Below are positions 32,164-40,272 of a DNA stretch of 44,533 bases, in pieces (within the stretch, counting starts at the first letter, position 1; each line of letters begins with the position of its first letter). The notes below the pieces were generated by a model that did no database searches, was not told the origin of the DNA, and was given only the letters and a program-made list of their open reading frames with translations. The stretch comes from Lachnospiraceae bacterium (GTDB lineage: Bacteria > Bacillota_A > Clostridia > Lachnospirales > Lachnospiraceae), in NCBI GenBank assembly GCA_017435025.1, contig JAFSFU010000083.1:1-44533 (forward strand). Reading direction: 5' to 3'. A program made the translations under genes and the position numbers.

Positions 32164-32814
32164 ATGGGACGAGTATTAAAGGGAGAAAAACTGGAAAAAG
32201 AATTGATTCGCTTGGAAGCAATGAAGGAATTTGAACGTCAATATTCTGACTGTACACTTATCTGTGGAATTGACGAAGCCGGACGAGGACCTTTAGCAGG
32301 ACCGGTGGTTGCCGGTGCAGCGATTCTGCCAAAAGACTGTACGATCCTCTATCTGAATGATTCAAAAAAACTTTCGGAGAAGAGAAGGGAAGAGTTATAT
32401 CTGGAAATTCAGGATAAAGCGATTGCATGGTCGGTCGGTATGTCCAGTCCTGAGCGGATCGATGAGATCAATATTCTTCAGGCGACTTATGAAGCGATGC
32501 GTCAGGCGATCGCAGGTCTGAAAGAAGTTCCGGATATACTGTTTAATGATGCAGTGACAATTCCGGAAATTTCGATCCGGCAGATTCCGATTATTAAAGG
32601 TGATGCAAAAAGCGTCTCAATCGCAGCAGCCAGCATCCTTGCAAAAGTAACCAGGGATCATATGATGGTTGAGTATGATCAACTGTTCCCTGAGTATGGA
32701 TTTGCGAAGCATAAAGGATACGGTACAGTAGCACATATCGCCGCGATACGTGAGTTTGGACCGACGCCGATCCATCGAAGAACATTTATTAAAAATTTTC
32801 TCCCGAAAGAATGA
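32164..32814 (+). CDS. rnhB: Ribonuclease HII
   Basis: RNase HII cuts RNA in RNA/DNA hybrids and removes misincorporated ribonucleotides. ATG 32164 with AAAGGAG is preferred to a TTG at 32101 inside rbgA; it gives 216 residues. Catalytic residues are visible as D37-E38 in GIDEAGRGPLAG, and an Asp in FNDAV. The C-terminal KHKGYGT follows. Its ribosome binding site overlaps the rbgA stop. Confidence 0.95.
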   Translation: MGRVLKGEKLEKELIRLEAMKEFERQYSDCTLICGIDEAGRGPLAGPVVAGAAILPKDCTILYLNDSKKLSEKRREELYLEIQDKAIAWSVGMSSPERIDEINILQATYEAMRQAIAGLKEVPDILFNDAVTIPEISIRQIPIIKGDAKSVSIAAASILAKVTRDHMMVEYDQLFPEYGFAKHKGYGTVAHIAAIREFGPTPIHRRTFIKNFLPKE

Positions 32815-32829
32815 TGGGGTAATGTGCAA

Positions 32830-33177
32830 ATGGCACAAAATAATAGAAAGACAGGCAGCCATTATGAAGATCAGGTGGCTGCCTTTTTAGAGCAAAATGG
32901 ATTTACGATCATCGAGAGAAATTTTCGATGTCGTAGTGGAGAGATTGATCTGATCGCAAGAGATGGCGATTATCTTGTATTTATAGAAGTTAAATTCCGT
33001 AAAAATTCGACTTGCGGAACTTCCCTGGAAGCTATTGACTTTAAGAAAGCTGCACAGATCAGGAAGATTGCTGCAATCTATCTATATCAAAAACGATATC
33101 CGGAAAATACACCATGCCGGTTTGATGCAGCCGGTGTGGACGGAGATAAAATTACGTATATGAAAAATGCATTCTAG
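32830..33177 (+). CDS. YraN family protein (UPF0102)
   Basis: This is a small endonuclease-like protein of unknown function, normally encoded beside rnhB. The product is 115 residues from ATG 32830, or two more from GTG 32824. It shows the restriction-fold motif GEIDLIARDGDYLVFIEVK (residues about 36-54) that resembles Holliday-junction resolvases. GGGGT lies upstream. pgeF follows in the same direction. Confidence 0.9.
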   Translation: MAQNNRKTGSHYEDQVAAFLEQNGFTIIERNFRCRSGEIDLIARDGDYLVFIEVKFRKNSTCGTSLEAIDFKKAAQIRKIAAIYLYQKRYPENTPCRFDAAGVDGDKITYMKNAF

Positions 33178-33192
33178 AAAGGTGTGAATAAC

Positions 33193-34041
33193 ATGTATCC
33201 ATGGATCAGAAAAAATACGGAACATCATTTGACTGAAATGAATCGCAGCGGTGTCACCTGGCTTTCTTTCCCTTCGTTGGAAGAGAGCGGTCTAGTCACT
33301 CATGCATTTTCCACACGTATGGGCGGTGTCAGCGAGGGTCCGTATGCGACTATGAATTTTTCTTTTACCCGCGGAGATGACCCTGAAGCTGTGAAAGAAA
33401 ATTACAGACGAATGGCAGATGCATTGCAGGTGGATCGAAATCGAATGGTACTGACCTGGCAGACCCATACAACGAACGTTCGTGTCGTAACAGAAGACGA
33501 TTTTGGAAAAGGTGTAGTCCGCGACCGCGATTATCGCGATGTCGACGGTTTGGTAACTAATATTCCGGGAGTAACGCTGGTGACATTTTTTGCCGATTGT
33601 GTACCTTTATACTTTCTTGATAAGAGAAATAAAGCGATCGGACTTTCTCATTCGGGATGGAGAGGAACGGTAAATCGAATGGGAGCAAAAACCATACGCG
33701 TCATGAACCGTGAGTTTGGAACTGTTCCGGAAGATGTGATCGCTTGCATCGGACCAAGTATTTGTCAGGATTGTTACGAAGTTGGTTCGGAGGTCATTGA
33801 ACAATTTAAGAATGCTTTTGATGAAAAATACTATAATCAGCTTTTTTATCAGAAGGATAATGGAAAATATCAGCTGAATCTATGGGAAGCCAATCGAATT
33901 GTTTTAGCCGAAGCTGGAATTCCCCAAGATCAGATTTCCGTAACAGATATCTGTACTTATTGTAATCCGGATCTTCTCTATTCCCACAGACGATGTGCAG
34001 ATAAACGGGGCAATCTGTGTGCGTTTTTATCTTTAAAATAA
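33193..34041 (+). CDS. pgeF: Peptidoglycan editing factor PgeF (YfiH/laccase-domain)
   Basis: PgeF is a metal-binding purine nucleoside phosphorylase-like protein that prevents wrong amino acids entering peptidoglycan in E. coli. ATG 33193 with AAAGG ten bases upstream gives 282 residues. The conserved metal-ligand pattern is visible as TWQTHTTN, FFADCVPLYF, GLSHSGWRGTV and ACIGPSICQDCYEVG. The C-terminus has SHRRCADKRGN. It is the last gene of the translation cluster in this strand. Confidence 0.92.
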   Translation: MYPWIRKNTEHHLTEMNRSGVTWLSFPSLEESGLVTHAFSTRMGGVSEGPYATMNFSFTRGDDPEAVKENYRRMADALQVDRNRMVLTWQTHTTNVRVVTEDDFGKGVVRDRDYRDVDGLVTNIPGVTLVTFFADCVPLYFLDKRNKAIGLSHSGWRGTVNRMGAKTIRVMNREFGTVPEDVIACIGPSICQDCYEVGSEVIEQFKNAFDEKYYNQLFYQKDNGKYQLNLWEANRIVLAEAGIPQDQISVTDICTYCNPDLLYSHRRCADKRGNLCAFLSLK

Positions 34042-34087
34042 ACAAGTCGACCGCGGGAATATATGACATTTTTCGAAAAAGCTTCTA

Positions 34088-34116
34088 GTGTATTATTTTA
34101 TCATGCGTCCATAATA
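34088..34116 (+). promoter_or_regulatory. Sigma-G-like promoter of the spore protein gene
   Basis: GTGTA (34088-34092), a 17-base spacer and CATAATA (34110-34116) resemble the forespore sigma-G consensus GNATR-N18-CATNNTA. One -35 base and the spacing differ. The gene 66 bases downstream is of a class normally controlled by sigma-G. Confidence 0.4.
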
Positions 34117-34181
34117 GGAGTGTAACAAATAACAGCCGACAAAAATCATGTTCGGCAATACACGAAAAGGAGGCGTTTGAT

Positions 34182-34388
34182 ATGTCTAATACAAACAATA
34201 ACCGCGTCGTTGTTCCGGAAGCAAAAGAAGCTATGAACAAATTTAAAATGGAAGTTGCCACAGAACTTGGTGTACCGCTTACAGATGGTTACAATGGTAA
34301 TCTGACATCTGCCCAGAACGGCAGCGTTGGCGGTCATATGGTAAAGAAAATGATCGAAGCCCAGGAAAGACAGATGTCTGGTAAATAG
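34182..34388 (+). CDS. Alpha/beta-type small acid-soluble spore protein
   Basis: SASPs coat and protect DNA in dormant spores and are degraded on germination. The 68-residue protein shows the family features: VVPEAKEAMNKFKMEVATEL with the ELG germination protease site, and GSVGGHMVKKMIEAQE. AAAAGGAGG lies upstream. It forms a single-gene unit with a sigma-G-like promoter and a terminator, and shows that the organism makes spores. Confidence 0.95.
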   Translation: MSNTNNNRVVVPEAKEAMNKFKMEVATELGVPLTDGYNGNLTSAQNGSVGGHMVKKMIEAQERQMSGK

Positions 34389-34411
34389 TAAATAAGAAAT
34401 CCTTCAAAATG

Positions 34412-34445
34412 ATCCCTTCCACTTGCGTTCACAGGTGGAAGGGAT
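34412..34445 (+). terminator. Hairpin after the spore protein gene
   Basis: ATCCCTTCCACTTG (34412-34425) pairs with CAGGTGGAAGGGAT (34432-34445), 14 pairs with one T-G wobble, followed by TTATAATG. The T-run is weak but the stem is strong. Confidence 0.65.
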
Positions 34446-34485
34446 TTATAATGTTAATATTATGAAATGAAAGGTGGAGGATACG

Positions 34486-36111
34486 ATGTTTGTATTATCC
34501 GGAAAAACCGTTTACTCAGGCATTGCAAAAGGTCCTATCCATGTTTTAAACCGGGATATTAATACCATAAAGAGAGAAAAGATTACAGATATCGAGCTGG
34601 AATTGGAACGTTTGGATGCTGCTCTTATGTCAGCCAAATTACAATTGATGGAATTGTACGAGAAGGCGGTAAAAGAGGTCGGTGAATCCAATGCATCCAT
34701 ATTCATGGCCTATCAAATGATACTGGAGGATGAATCTTTCTTAGATTCCATTCGCAATATTATACATATTGAAAATACAAATGCAGAGTACGCAGTTGCA
34801 GTAACCTGTGATAACTTTGTGGAAATATTTACTTCTATGGATGACGAATATATGAAAGCGAGAGCTGCAGATATCCGTGATGTATCCAATCAATTGATCC
34901 GCAACCTGTCGGGAAAAGAGACGATAAATCTAAATCCGGAGAAACCTTCAATCATTGTCGCGGATGATCTGACACCAAGCGAGACTGTTCGTATGGATAA
35001 AGACAAGATTCTTGCATTTGTTACAGTTCGAGGTTCTTCGAATTCCCATACAGCGATCTTAGCACGTATGATGAATATCCCTGCACTGGTTAAAGTATCC
35101 GTAGATTTTTCCAGACTTGAGAATGGAATGCCTGCTGTTGTGGATGGGTACAGCGGCTCTGTATTCATAGAACCGACACCTGAAATATGGGAGCAGGCTG
35201 ATTTAAAAAAATGTGAGGAAGATGAGAGAAGACAGCTTCTCCTTAGTCTGAGGGGAAAGGAAAACCATACCCTTGATGGTCATGCAATCGATATTTTTGC
35301 AAATATTGGCAGTATCGGGGAAATCGGACATGTTTTAGAAAACGATGCCGGAGGAATTGGTCTGTTTCGAAGTGAATTTCTCTATTTAGAACGTGATACA
35401 CTTCCGACAGAGGAAGAACAATTTCAGATTTACAAACGGATACTGCAGATGATGGCTGGAAAGAAGGTTGTGATCCGAACCGTTGATCTGGGATCTGACA
35501 AACAGATCGATTATCTAAAATGGGACTATGAGATCAATCCGGCACTTGGCTTTCGTGGAATCCGATTCTGTTTCCTTCACCCGGAAATTTTCCGTACGCA
35601 GCTTCGAGCTTTATTCCGTGCTGCATTTTATGGAAATCTTTCAATCATGTATCCCATGATCACGGATACAGAAGAAGTGATCAGGATCAAAAATATTGTT
35701 TCAGAAATTTGTGATGAACTTCAAAGGGAAGGGCTTCCGTACAAAATACCGGAACAGGGCATAATGATTGAAACGCCGGCTGCTGTTATGATCAGCGATG
35801 AATTGGCAGATCTGGTGGATTTTTTCAGTGTAGGAACCAATGATCTTACTCAGTATTCTCTGGCAGTCGACCGACAGAATGAAAATATGGATTCTATGTA
35901 CAACCATCACCATAAAGCCATCATTCGCATGATTAAAATGGTAGTTGATAGTGCCCACCGTGCAGGAAAGTGGGTCGGTATCTGTGGTGAACTTGGAGCC
36001 GATACAGCTCTTACAGAAACATTTATCCGAATGGGTGTCGACGAGCTTTCTGTTGCACCATCCATGGTACTGAAAATTCGAAAAATTGTACGTGAAATAA
36101 ATCTTGTCTAA
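34486..36111 (+). CDS. ptsI: Phosphoenolpyruvate-protein phosphotransferase (PTS enzyme I)
   Basis: Enzyme I transfers phosphate from PEP to HPr, driving sugar uptake by the PTS. ATG 34486 with AAGGTGGAGG five bases upstream gives 541 residues; an in-frame GTG (34474) overlaps that site. The phosphorylated histidine is H188 in SSNSHTAILAR (H189 in E. coli). The PEP-binding domain has GIGLFRSEFLYL, RTVDLGSDK, FFSVGTNDLTQY and the Cys in VGICGELG. ptsH (HPr) is not adjacent, so HPr is encoded elsewhere. Confidence 0.95.
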   Translation: MFVLSGKTVYSGIAKGPIHVLNRDINTIKREKITDIELELERLDAALMSAKLQLMELYEKAVKEVGESNASIFMAYQMILEDESFLDSIRNIIHIENTNAEYAVAVTCDNFVEIFTSMDDEYMKARAADIRDVSNQLIRNLSGKETINLNPEKPSIIVADDLTPSETVRMDKDKILAFVTVRGSSNSHTAILARMMNIPALVKVSVDFSRLENGMPAVVDGYSGSVFIEPTPEIWEQADLKKCEEDERRQLLLSLRGKENHTLDGHAIDIFANIGSIGEIGHVLENDAGGIGLFRSEFLYLERDTLPTEEEQFQIYKRILQMMAGKKVVIRTVDLGSDKQIDYLKWDYEINPALGFRGIRFCFLHPEIFRTQLRALFRAAFYGNLSIMYPMITDTEEVIRIKNIVSEICDELQREGLPYKIPEQGIMIETPAAVMISDELADLVDFFSVGTNDLTQYSLAVDRQNENMDSMYNHHHKAIIRMIKMVVDSAHRAGKWVGICGELGADTALTETFIRMGVDELSVAPSMVLKIRKIVREINLV

Positions 36112-36157
36112 AGAATGCTTTGCGATTATAATGGAACATAATGCTGTGAGGTGAACT

Positions 36158-36721
36158 ATGAGAGTAATAGCCGGCAGTGCAAGACGCCTGCTTTTGAAAA
36201 CGGTTGAGGGAATGGACACAAGACCGACCCAGGACCGTATAAAAGAAACTTTATTTAATATGATTCAGAATGATCTGTACGGAGTTGCGTTTCTCGATCT
36301 TTTTGCCGGTAGCGGAGGAATCGGTATTGAAGCATTGAGCAGAGGGGCAAGTTCCGCTGTATTTATTGATAACGGAAACAAACAGGCAGCGTGCATCCGG
36401 GACAATCTTAAGATCACGAAGTTGGAAGATAAAGCCCAGGTAATCTGTGGAGATGTGATTTCGTCTCTAAGAATGCTGGAAAATTCCGGTAAGAAATTTG
36501 ATTTTATTTTTATGGACCCGCCATATAATCAGGAACATGAAAAACGTGTCATGGAGGCAATCCGCAAGACGTCCCTGGCTGATGAGGATACCGTATTTAT
36601 TATCGAGGCATCTCTGGAAACCTCGTTTTCATGGGCAAATGATATGGGCTACGAAATCGTACGATCAAAAGAATATAAAACCAACAAGCATGTATTCCTT
36701 AGAAGGGCAATTGAAGAGTAA
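36158..36721 (+). CDS. rsmD: 16S rRNA (guanine-966-N2)-methyltransferase RsmD
   Basis: RsmD methylates G966 of 16S rRNA. The 187-residue protein begins MRVIAGSARRLLL, with RPTQDRIKETLFN, the SAM-binding DLFAGSGGIGIEALSRGA and the catalytic D120-P-P-Y in FMDPPYNQ. GAGGTG lies upstream. The order rsmD-coaD with ylbJ nearby is the same as ylbH-ylbI-ylbJ in B. subtilis. Confidence 0.95.
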   Translation: MRVIAGSARRLLLKTVEGMDTRPTQDRIKETLFNMIQNDLYGVAFLDLFAGSGGIGIEALSRGASSAVFIDNGNKQAACIRDNLKITKLEDKAQVICGDVISSLRMLENSGKKFDFIFMDPPYNQEHEKRVMEAIRKTSLADEDTVFIIEASLETSFSWANDMGYEIVRSKEYKTNKHVFLRRAIEE

Positions 36722-36733
36722 GGGAGAAAACAA

Positions 36734-37231
36734 GTGAAAAAAGCAATTTATCCTGGAAGTTTCGATCCGGTAACACTCGGTCACCTGGATGTTATCGAAC
36801 GTGCGTCCAAATTATTTGACCATTTGGTTATCGGCGTTCTCAATAACAGTGTAAAAAGTCCATTGTTTTCCATCGAAGAACGTGTTAATATGATAGAAGA
36901 GGCAATCAAAGACCTTCCAAATGTGGAAGTAAAGTGTTTTGGTGGTCTCACAGTTGAGTTCGCAAAAGAGTGTGAGGCAAACGCAGTTGTGCGAGGCCTT
37001 CGCGCTGTCACTGATTTTGATTATGAATTGCAGCTGGCTCAGCTTAACCGGGTAATCAGCCCGGAGGTAGATACAGTATTTTTAACGACAAACTTAAAAT
37101 ATGCGTATCTTAGTTCAAGTTCTGTAAAAGAAGTTGCTTCCTATGGCGGTGATATTTCACATTTTGTCACACCTTATGTGGAAGAAAAAGTAAAAGAAAA
37201 ATACGCAGGTAAGATTAAAGGAAAGGAATAG
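36734..37231 (+). CDS. coaD: Phosphopantetheine adenylyltransferase
   Basis: CoaD makes dephospho-CoA from phosphopantetheine and ATP. The 165-residue protein begins [19 protein letters not shown] with the nucleotidyltransferase TLGH (14-17), and has [14 protein letters not shown] and [11 protein letters not shown]. It starts with GTG at 36734, with AAGGGAG nine bases upstream and overlapping the rsmD stop. Confidence 0.96.
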   Translation: MKKAIYPGSFDPVTLGHLDVIERASKLFDHLVIGVLNNSVKSPLFSIEERVNMIEEAIKDLPNVEVKCFGGLTVEFAKECEANAVVRGLRAVTDFDYELQLAQLNRVISPEVDTVFLTTNLKYAYLSSSSVKEVASYGGDISHFVTPYVEEKVKEKYAGKIKGKE

Positions 37232-37237
37232 AGAAAC

Positions 37238-37807
37238 ATGAGCAGAATCGAGCAGTTAATCACTGAAATTGAAGAATATATTGACAGCTGTAAATTTCAG
37301 CCGTTATCCACAACTAAAATCATTGTAAACAAAGAGGAATTGGACGAGCTTCTGGTTGAGCTTCGCCTTCGCATTCCGGATGAGATCAAACAGTACCAGA
37401 AAATCATCAGCAATCAGGAAGCAATTCTTTCTGATGCACATTCGAAGGCGGATGCAATGCTTGCTGAGGCAACTGCACAGACAAACGAACTGGTAAATGA
37501 ACATGAAATTATGCAGAGAGCGTATGCTCATGCAAACGAGGTGATTGAGCAGGCACAGGCACAGGCACAGGCGATCGTTGACAGTGCAGTGAATGATGCA
37601 AATAATATCCGTCAGGGTTCTATCCAGTACACAGATGATATGTTAAGAAGTCTGCAGACAATCATTAACCATACAATGGAAGGAGCGCAGGGACGTTTTG
37701 ATGCGTTTATGAGCTCTATGAAATCCAGCTACGATATCGTTTCTTCCAACAGAAATGAGTTATCTTCAGGTGTGATCACTGAGAAAGAAGACGATCAGGA
37801 AGCATAA
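37238..37807 (+). CDS. Coiled-coil protein encoded after coaD, unknown function
   Basis: The 189-residue protein has no assigned function. Residues about 50-120 form a long charged and alanine-rich helix (SKADAMLAEATAQTNELVNE, then AQAQAQAIVDSAVNDA), resembling F0 subunit b or DivIVA-like coiled coils. It has no membrane segment or signal peptide. It starts seven bases after coaD with AAAGGAA, so it belongs to the rsmD-coaD operon. Its end overlaps the convergent ylbJ gene by 13 bases. Confidence 0.8.
   Translation: MSRIEQLITEIEEYIDSCKFQPLSTTKIIVNKEELDELLVELRLRIPDEIKQYQKIISNQEAILSDAHSKADAMLAEATAQTNELVNEHEIMQRAYAHANEVIEQAQAQAQAIVDSAVNDANNIRQGSIQYTDDMLRSLQTIINHTMEGAQGRFDAFMSSMKSSYDIVSSNRNELSSGVITEKEDDQEA
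37552..37572 (+). repeat. Short in-frame tandem repeat in the coiled-coil gene
   Basis: Three copies of GGCACA followed by GGC encode alternating Gln-Ala. Slippage of a unit would add or remove two residues without breaking the frame. Confidence 0.7.
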
Positions 37808-38751
37808 TTACAAAGGATATATGCACAGAAAGCGGTAAAAGCTGCATGTGCCAGTTTCCAGAATACATAGGGTCGGATGGATAGTCCGACCCTTTTTTCG
37901 TGTGCGATTTCTTCCGAGTATTCGTTTTGCAGTACGGATTGAACTTGAAACAATCCAGAGAGCCCTCCAAATGCCAGCGCGGAAAGGGTAAATATAAACG
38001 AATAAGGAAATGGAATACATACTGCCAGTTCACGTACAGCCGTGGTCATTTCTAATATACCGATCATCATCAACCGTACAGTTTCGGGTATCCATGTCAT
38101 ATTCTTTATAATTTGAATGAGGATGGAGAACAGGATCAGATAGCCGCCGATTTTGCAGAGTAATTTTGTGGCATTCATGATTGCATCATCAAGTGGAATG
38201 AGATTCTGATCCACAGAAAAATCCGGATTGGTAGGTATCTTTGTCGACTCAGAAAAATAAATATGTCTTGCTGTCAGTGCAAGCAGAATTAGAGGAAGAT
38301 ACAGAACTATCAACAGATGAGATGATGAAACATGCTCTCTGAAAAACGGATAGACAAATCCAAGGAGAAACATGGGACTTGGTTGATTGCAGATTGCCAT
38401 AAGGAAATTCCCTTCATTAAGAGTTATGCGATTTTCTCTTATAAAATCTGCGCATACTTTCGCACCCATGGGAAAACCGCAAATGAGTCCTGATACCAGT
38501 ACATAACAGCCTTCTTTGCTCAAAGGAAGCAGATGTTTTAATATGATATAGACAGGTGCCATAAGATATGAAATACCGCCGCTTGAGGTGATCAAAGATG
38601 ATATCACCATAAAAGGAAAAAGTGCCGGTACGACAGATTGATACCACAATAGAAGTCCATACTTGGCTCCTGTGGTGGTTTCAACTGAAAATATCAGCAT
38701 GGATATGAGAAAAGAAGCCAGCAGAATCGTCAAAGGTATGCGAGATTTCAT
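37795..38751 (-). CDS. ylbJ: YlbJ-like sporulation integral membrane protein
   Basis: YlbJ is a multi-pass membrane protein with a nucleoside-recognition (GATE) domain, produced during sporulation in B. subtilis and needed for stable spores. The 318-residue protein has about eight hydrophobic segments, with VPALFPFMVISSLITSSGG and GLICGFPMGAKVCAD typical of GATE proteins. Its start has GAGGTG upstream. It is next to rsmD-coaD as in B. subtilis but is inverted here, converging on that operon and overlapping its last gene by 13 bases. Confidence 0.88.
   Translation of the reverse strand: MKSRIPLTILLASFLISMLIFSVETTTGAKYGLLLWYQSVVPALFPFMVISSLITSSGGISYLMAPVYIILKHLLPLSKEGCYVLVSGLICGFPMGAKVCADFIRENRITLNEGNFLMAICNQPSPMFLLGFVYPFFREHVSSSHLLIVLYLPLILLALTARHIYFSESTKIPTNPDFSVDQNLIPLDDAIMNATKLLCKIGGYLILFSILIQIIKNMTWIPETVRLMMIGILEMTTAVRELAVCIPFPYSFIFTLSALAFGGLSGLFQVQSVLQNEYSEEIAHEKRVGLSIRPYVFWKLAHAAFTAFCAYILCNYAS
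37870..37898 (+). terminator. Plus-strand terminator inside the ylbJ coding region
   Basis: GGGTCGGA (37870-37877) pairs with TCCGACCC (37885-37892), followed by six T. It lies 62 bases after the rsmD-coaD operon end and within the C-terminal codons of ylbJ on the other strand. Confidence 0.82.
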
Positions 38752-38872
38752 GGTGCACCTCAGAAATGCCTTTCTCCATCATACGCAGATTCGCTGCTGT
38801 TTTATGAGTTGTACTTTTGTTTTAATTTTGATATATTATTAAGGACAGCAATTATGAAGGAGTGTAGGGCTT

Positions 38873-39607
38873 GTGGAGAAGGAAATGAGACTGGATAAGT
38901 ATCTGGCGGATATGGGAAAAGGTACAAGAAGTCAGCTGAAGGAAGCAGCCAAAAAAGGGCGAATTCGTGTAAATGGACAGATTGTAAAAAAAACAGATCA
39001 AAAGATACGTATCTCGGAAGATCTTGTTGAGATGGATGGCATTCCGGTGAACTATGTGACTATGGAATATTATATGCTGAACAAGCCACAAGGCGTTGTA
39101 TCCGCTACGGAAGATGGAAAATATAAAACCGTCATTGATCTGATTTCCGATAAAAACAGAAAAGACCTGTTCCCGGTCGGAAGACTGGATATTGATACAG
39201 AAGGTTTACTCCTTATCACAAACGATGGAGCTTTGGCACATAATCTGCTGGCCCCAAAGAAACATGTAGATAAAGCCTATTTCGCTGTCTGCGATGGACA
39301 TGTGGAAGATTCGGCGATTGAGTTATTTTCAAACGGTATAGAGCTGCCGGATGGATTAAAGTGTCTTCCGGCGAAACTGGACATCCTGAAGCGTGTGGAT
39401 TCTGATGAAGGCAGATACACGGAAGTATTTCTTACGATCCGAGAAGGAAAATTCCATCAGGTAAAGCGTATGATGGAGGCGGTTGGATGCCCGGTAACTT
39501 ATTTGAAACGTATGACGATGGGACCGCTTACGCTGGATCCGGAACTGAAAACCGGTGATTATCGCCCGCTCAAGGAACAGGAATTGGAGTTATTGTTAAA
39601 GTTATGA
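38873..39607 (+). CDS. rRNA pseudouridine synthase, RsuA/RluB family
   Basis: This enzyme isomerises a uridine in rRNA. The 244-residue protein has an N-terminal S4 RNA-binding domain (MRLDKYLADMGKGTRSQLK, with IRVNG) and a catalytic domain with D106 in VGRLDIDTEGLLLITNDG. HQVKRMMEAVG is the family's C-terminal motif. GTG 38873 has AAGGAG ten bases upstream; ATG 38885 is an alternative. The target could be 16S or 23S rRNA. Its stop overlaps the next start (ATGA). Confidence 0.92.
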   Translation: MEKEMRLDKYLADMGKGTRSQLKEAAKKGRIRVNGQIVKKTDQKIRISEDLVEMDGIPVNYVTMEYYMLNKPQGVVSATEDGKYKTVIDLISDKNRKDLFPVGRLDIDTEGLLLITNDGALAHNLLAPKKHVDKAYFAVCDGHVEDSAIELFSNGIELPDGLKCLPAKLDILKRVDSDEGRYTEVFLTIREGKFHQVKRMMEAVGCPVTYLKRMTMGPLTLDPELKTGDYRPLKEQELELLLKL

Positions 39608-40272
39608 TGCATAAATTACTAAACGGCAAGAAAGCTGCCATATTTGACCTGGATGGAACACTGGTAGATTCTATGTGGATGTGGGAGAAGATCGACATCG
39701 AATTTCTTGCGAAATTTGGAATCGATTGTCCTGATGATCTTCAAAAATCCATCGAAGGCATGAGTTTTTCGGAGACAGCTGTATATTTTAAAGAACGATT
39801 TTCGATTCCTTGGTCGTTGGAAGAAATCAAGTCCTGCTGGACACAGATGTCGATCGATAAATATCGATATGAGGTTCCATTAAAGGAAGGAGCAATGGAA
39901 TTTCTTCAGTATTGTAAGATGCACAGAATCAAAACCGGTATTGCGACGAGCAATGGAAGAGAAATGGTTGATGTAGTTCTTGAATCACTAAAGATTGGCG
40001 CTTACCTGGATGTTGTTACTACCGCATGCGAAGTGAAGGCGGGAAAGCCGGAACCGGATATCTATCTGGAAGTTGCGAAACGTCTTGGGGTAAAGCCGGA
40101 AGACTGTATCGTTTTTGAAGATGTTCCTGCAGGGATCATGGCCGGAAAACGGGCTGGTATGACTGTAATTGCTGTAGAAGATGAATTTTCAAAGAATATG
40201 AGAATAGAAAAGACAGAACTTGCCGATTGCTTTATCGACAGTTATTTTGAATTAAGTGAGGAACTTATATGA
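39604..40272 (+). CDS. HAD-superfamily phosphatase, beta-phosphoglucomutase-like
   Basis: This is a soluble hydrolase or phosphomutase with unknown substrate. It is 222 residues. The catalytic aspartates are D15 and D17 in [10 protein letters not shown], followed by a helical cap; then TGIATSNGR (motif II), AGKPEPDIY (motif III) and [16 protein letters not shown] (motif IV). It overlaps both neighbours by four bases (ATGA), so translation is coupled. Confidence 0.88.
   Translation: MMHKLLNGKKAAIFDLDGTLVDSMWMWEKIDIEFLAKFGIDCPDDLQKSIEGMSFSETAVYFKERFSIPWSLEEIKSCWTQMSIDKYRYEVPLKEGAMEFLQYCKMHRIKTGIATSNGREMVDVVLESLKIGAYLDVVTTACEVKAGKPEPDIYLEVAKRLGVKPEDCIVFEDVPAGIMAGKRAGMTVIAVEDEFSKNMRIEKTELADCFIDSYFELSEELI

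Noticed and set aside
37552..37572. Tandem repeat considered as a CRISPR or regulatory array
   Set aside because: Only three six-base units within a coding sequence, encoding Gln-Ala in a coiled coil.
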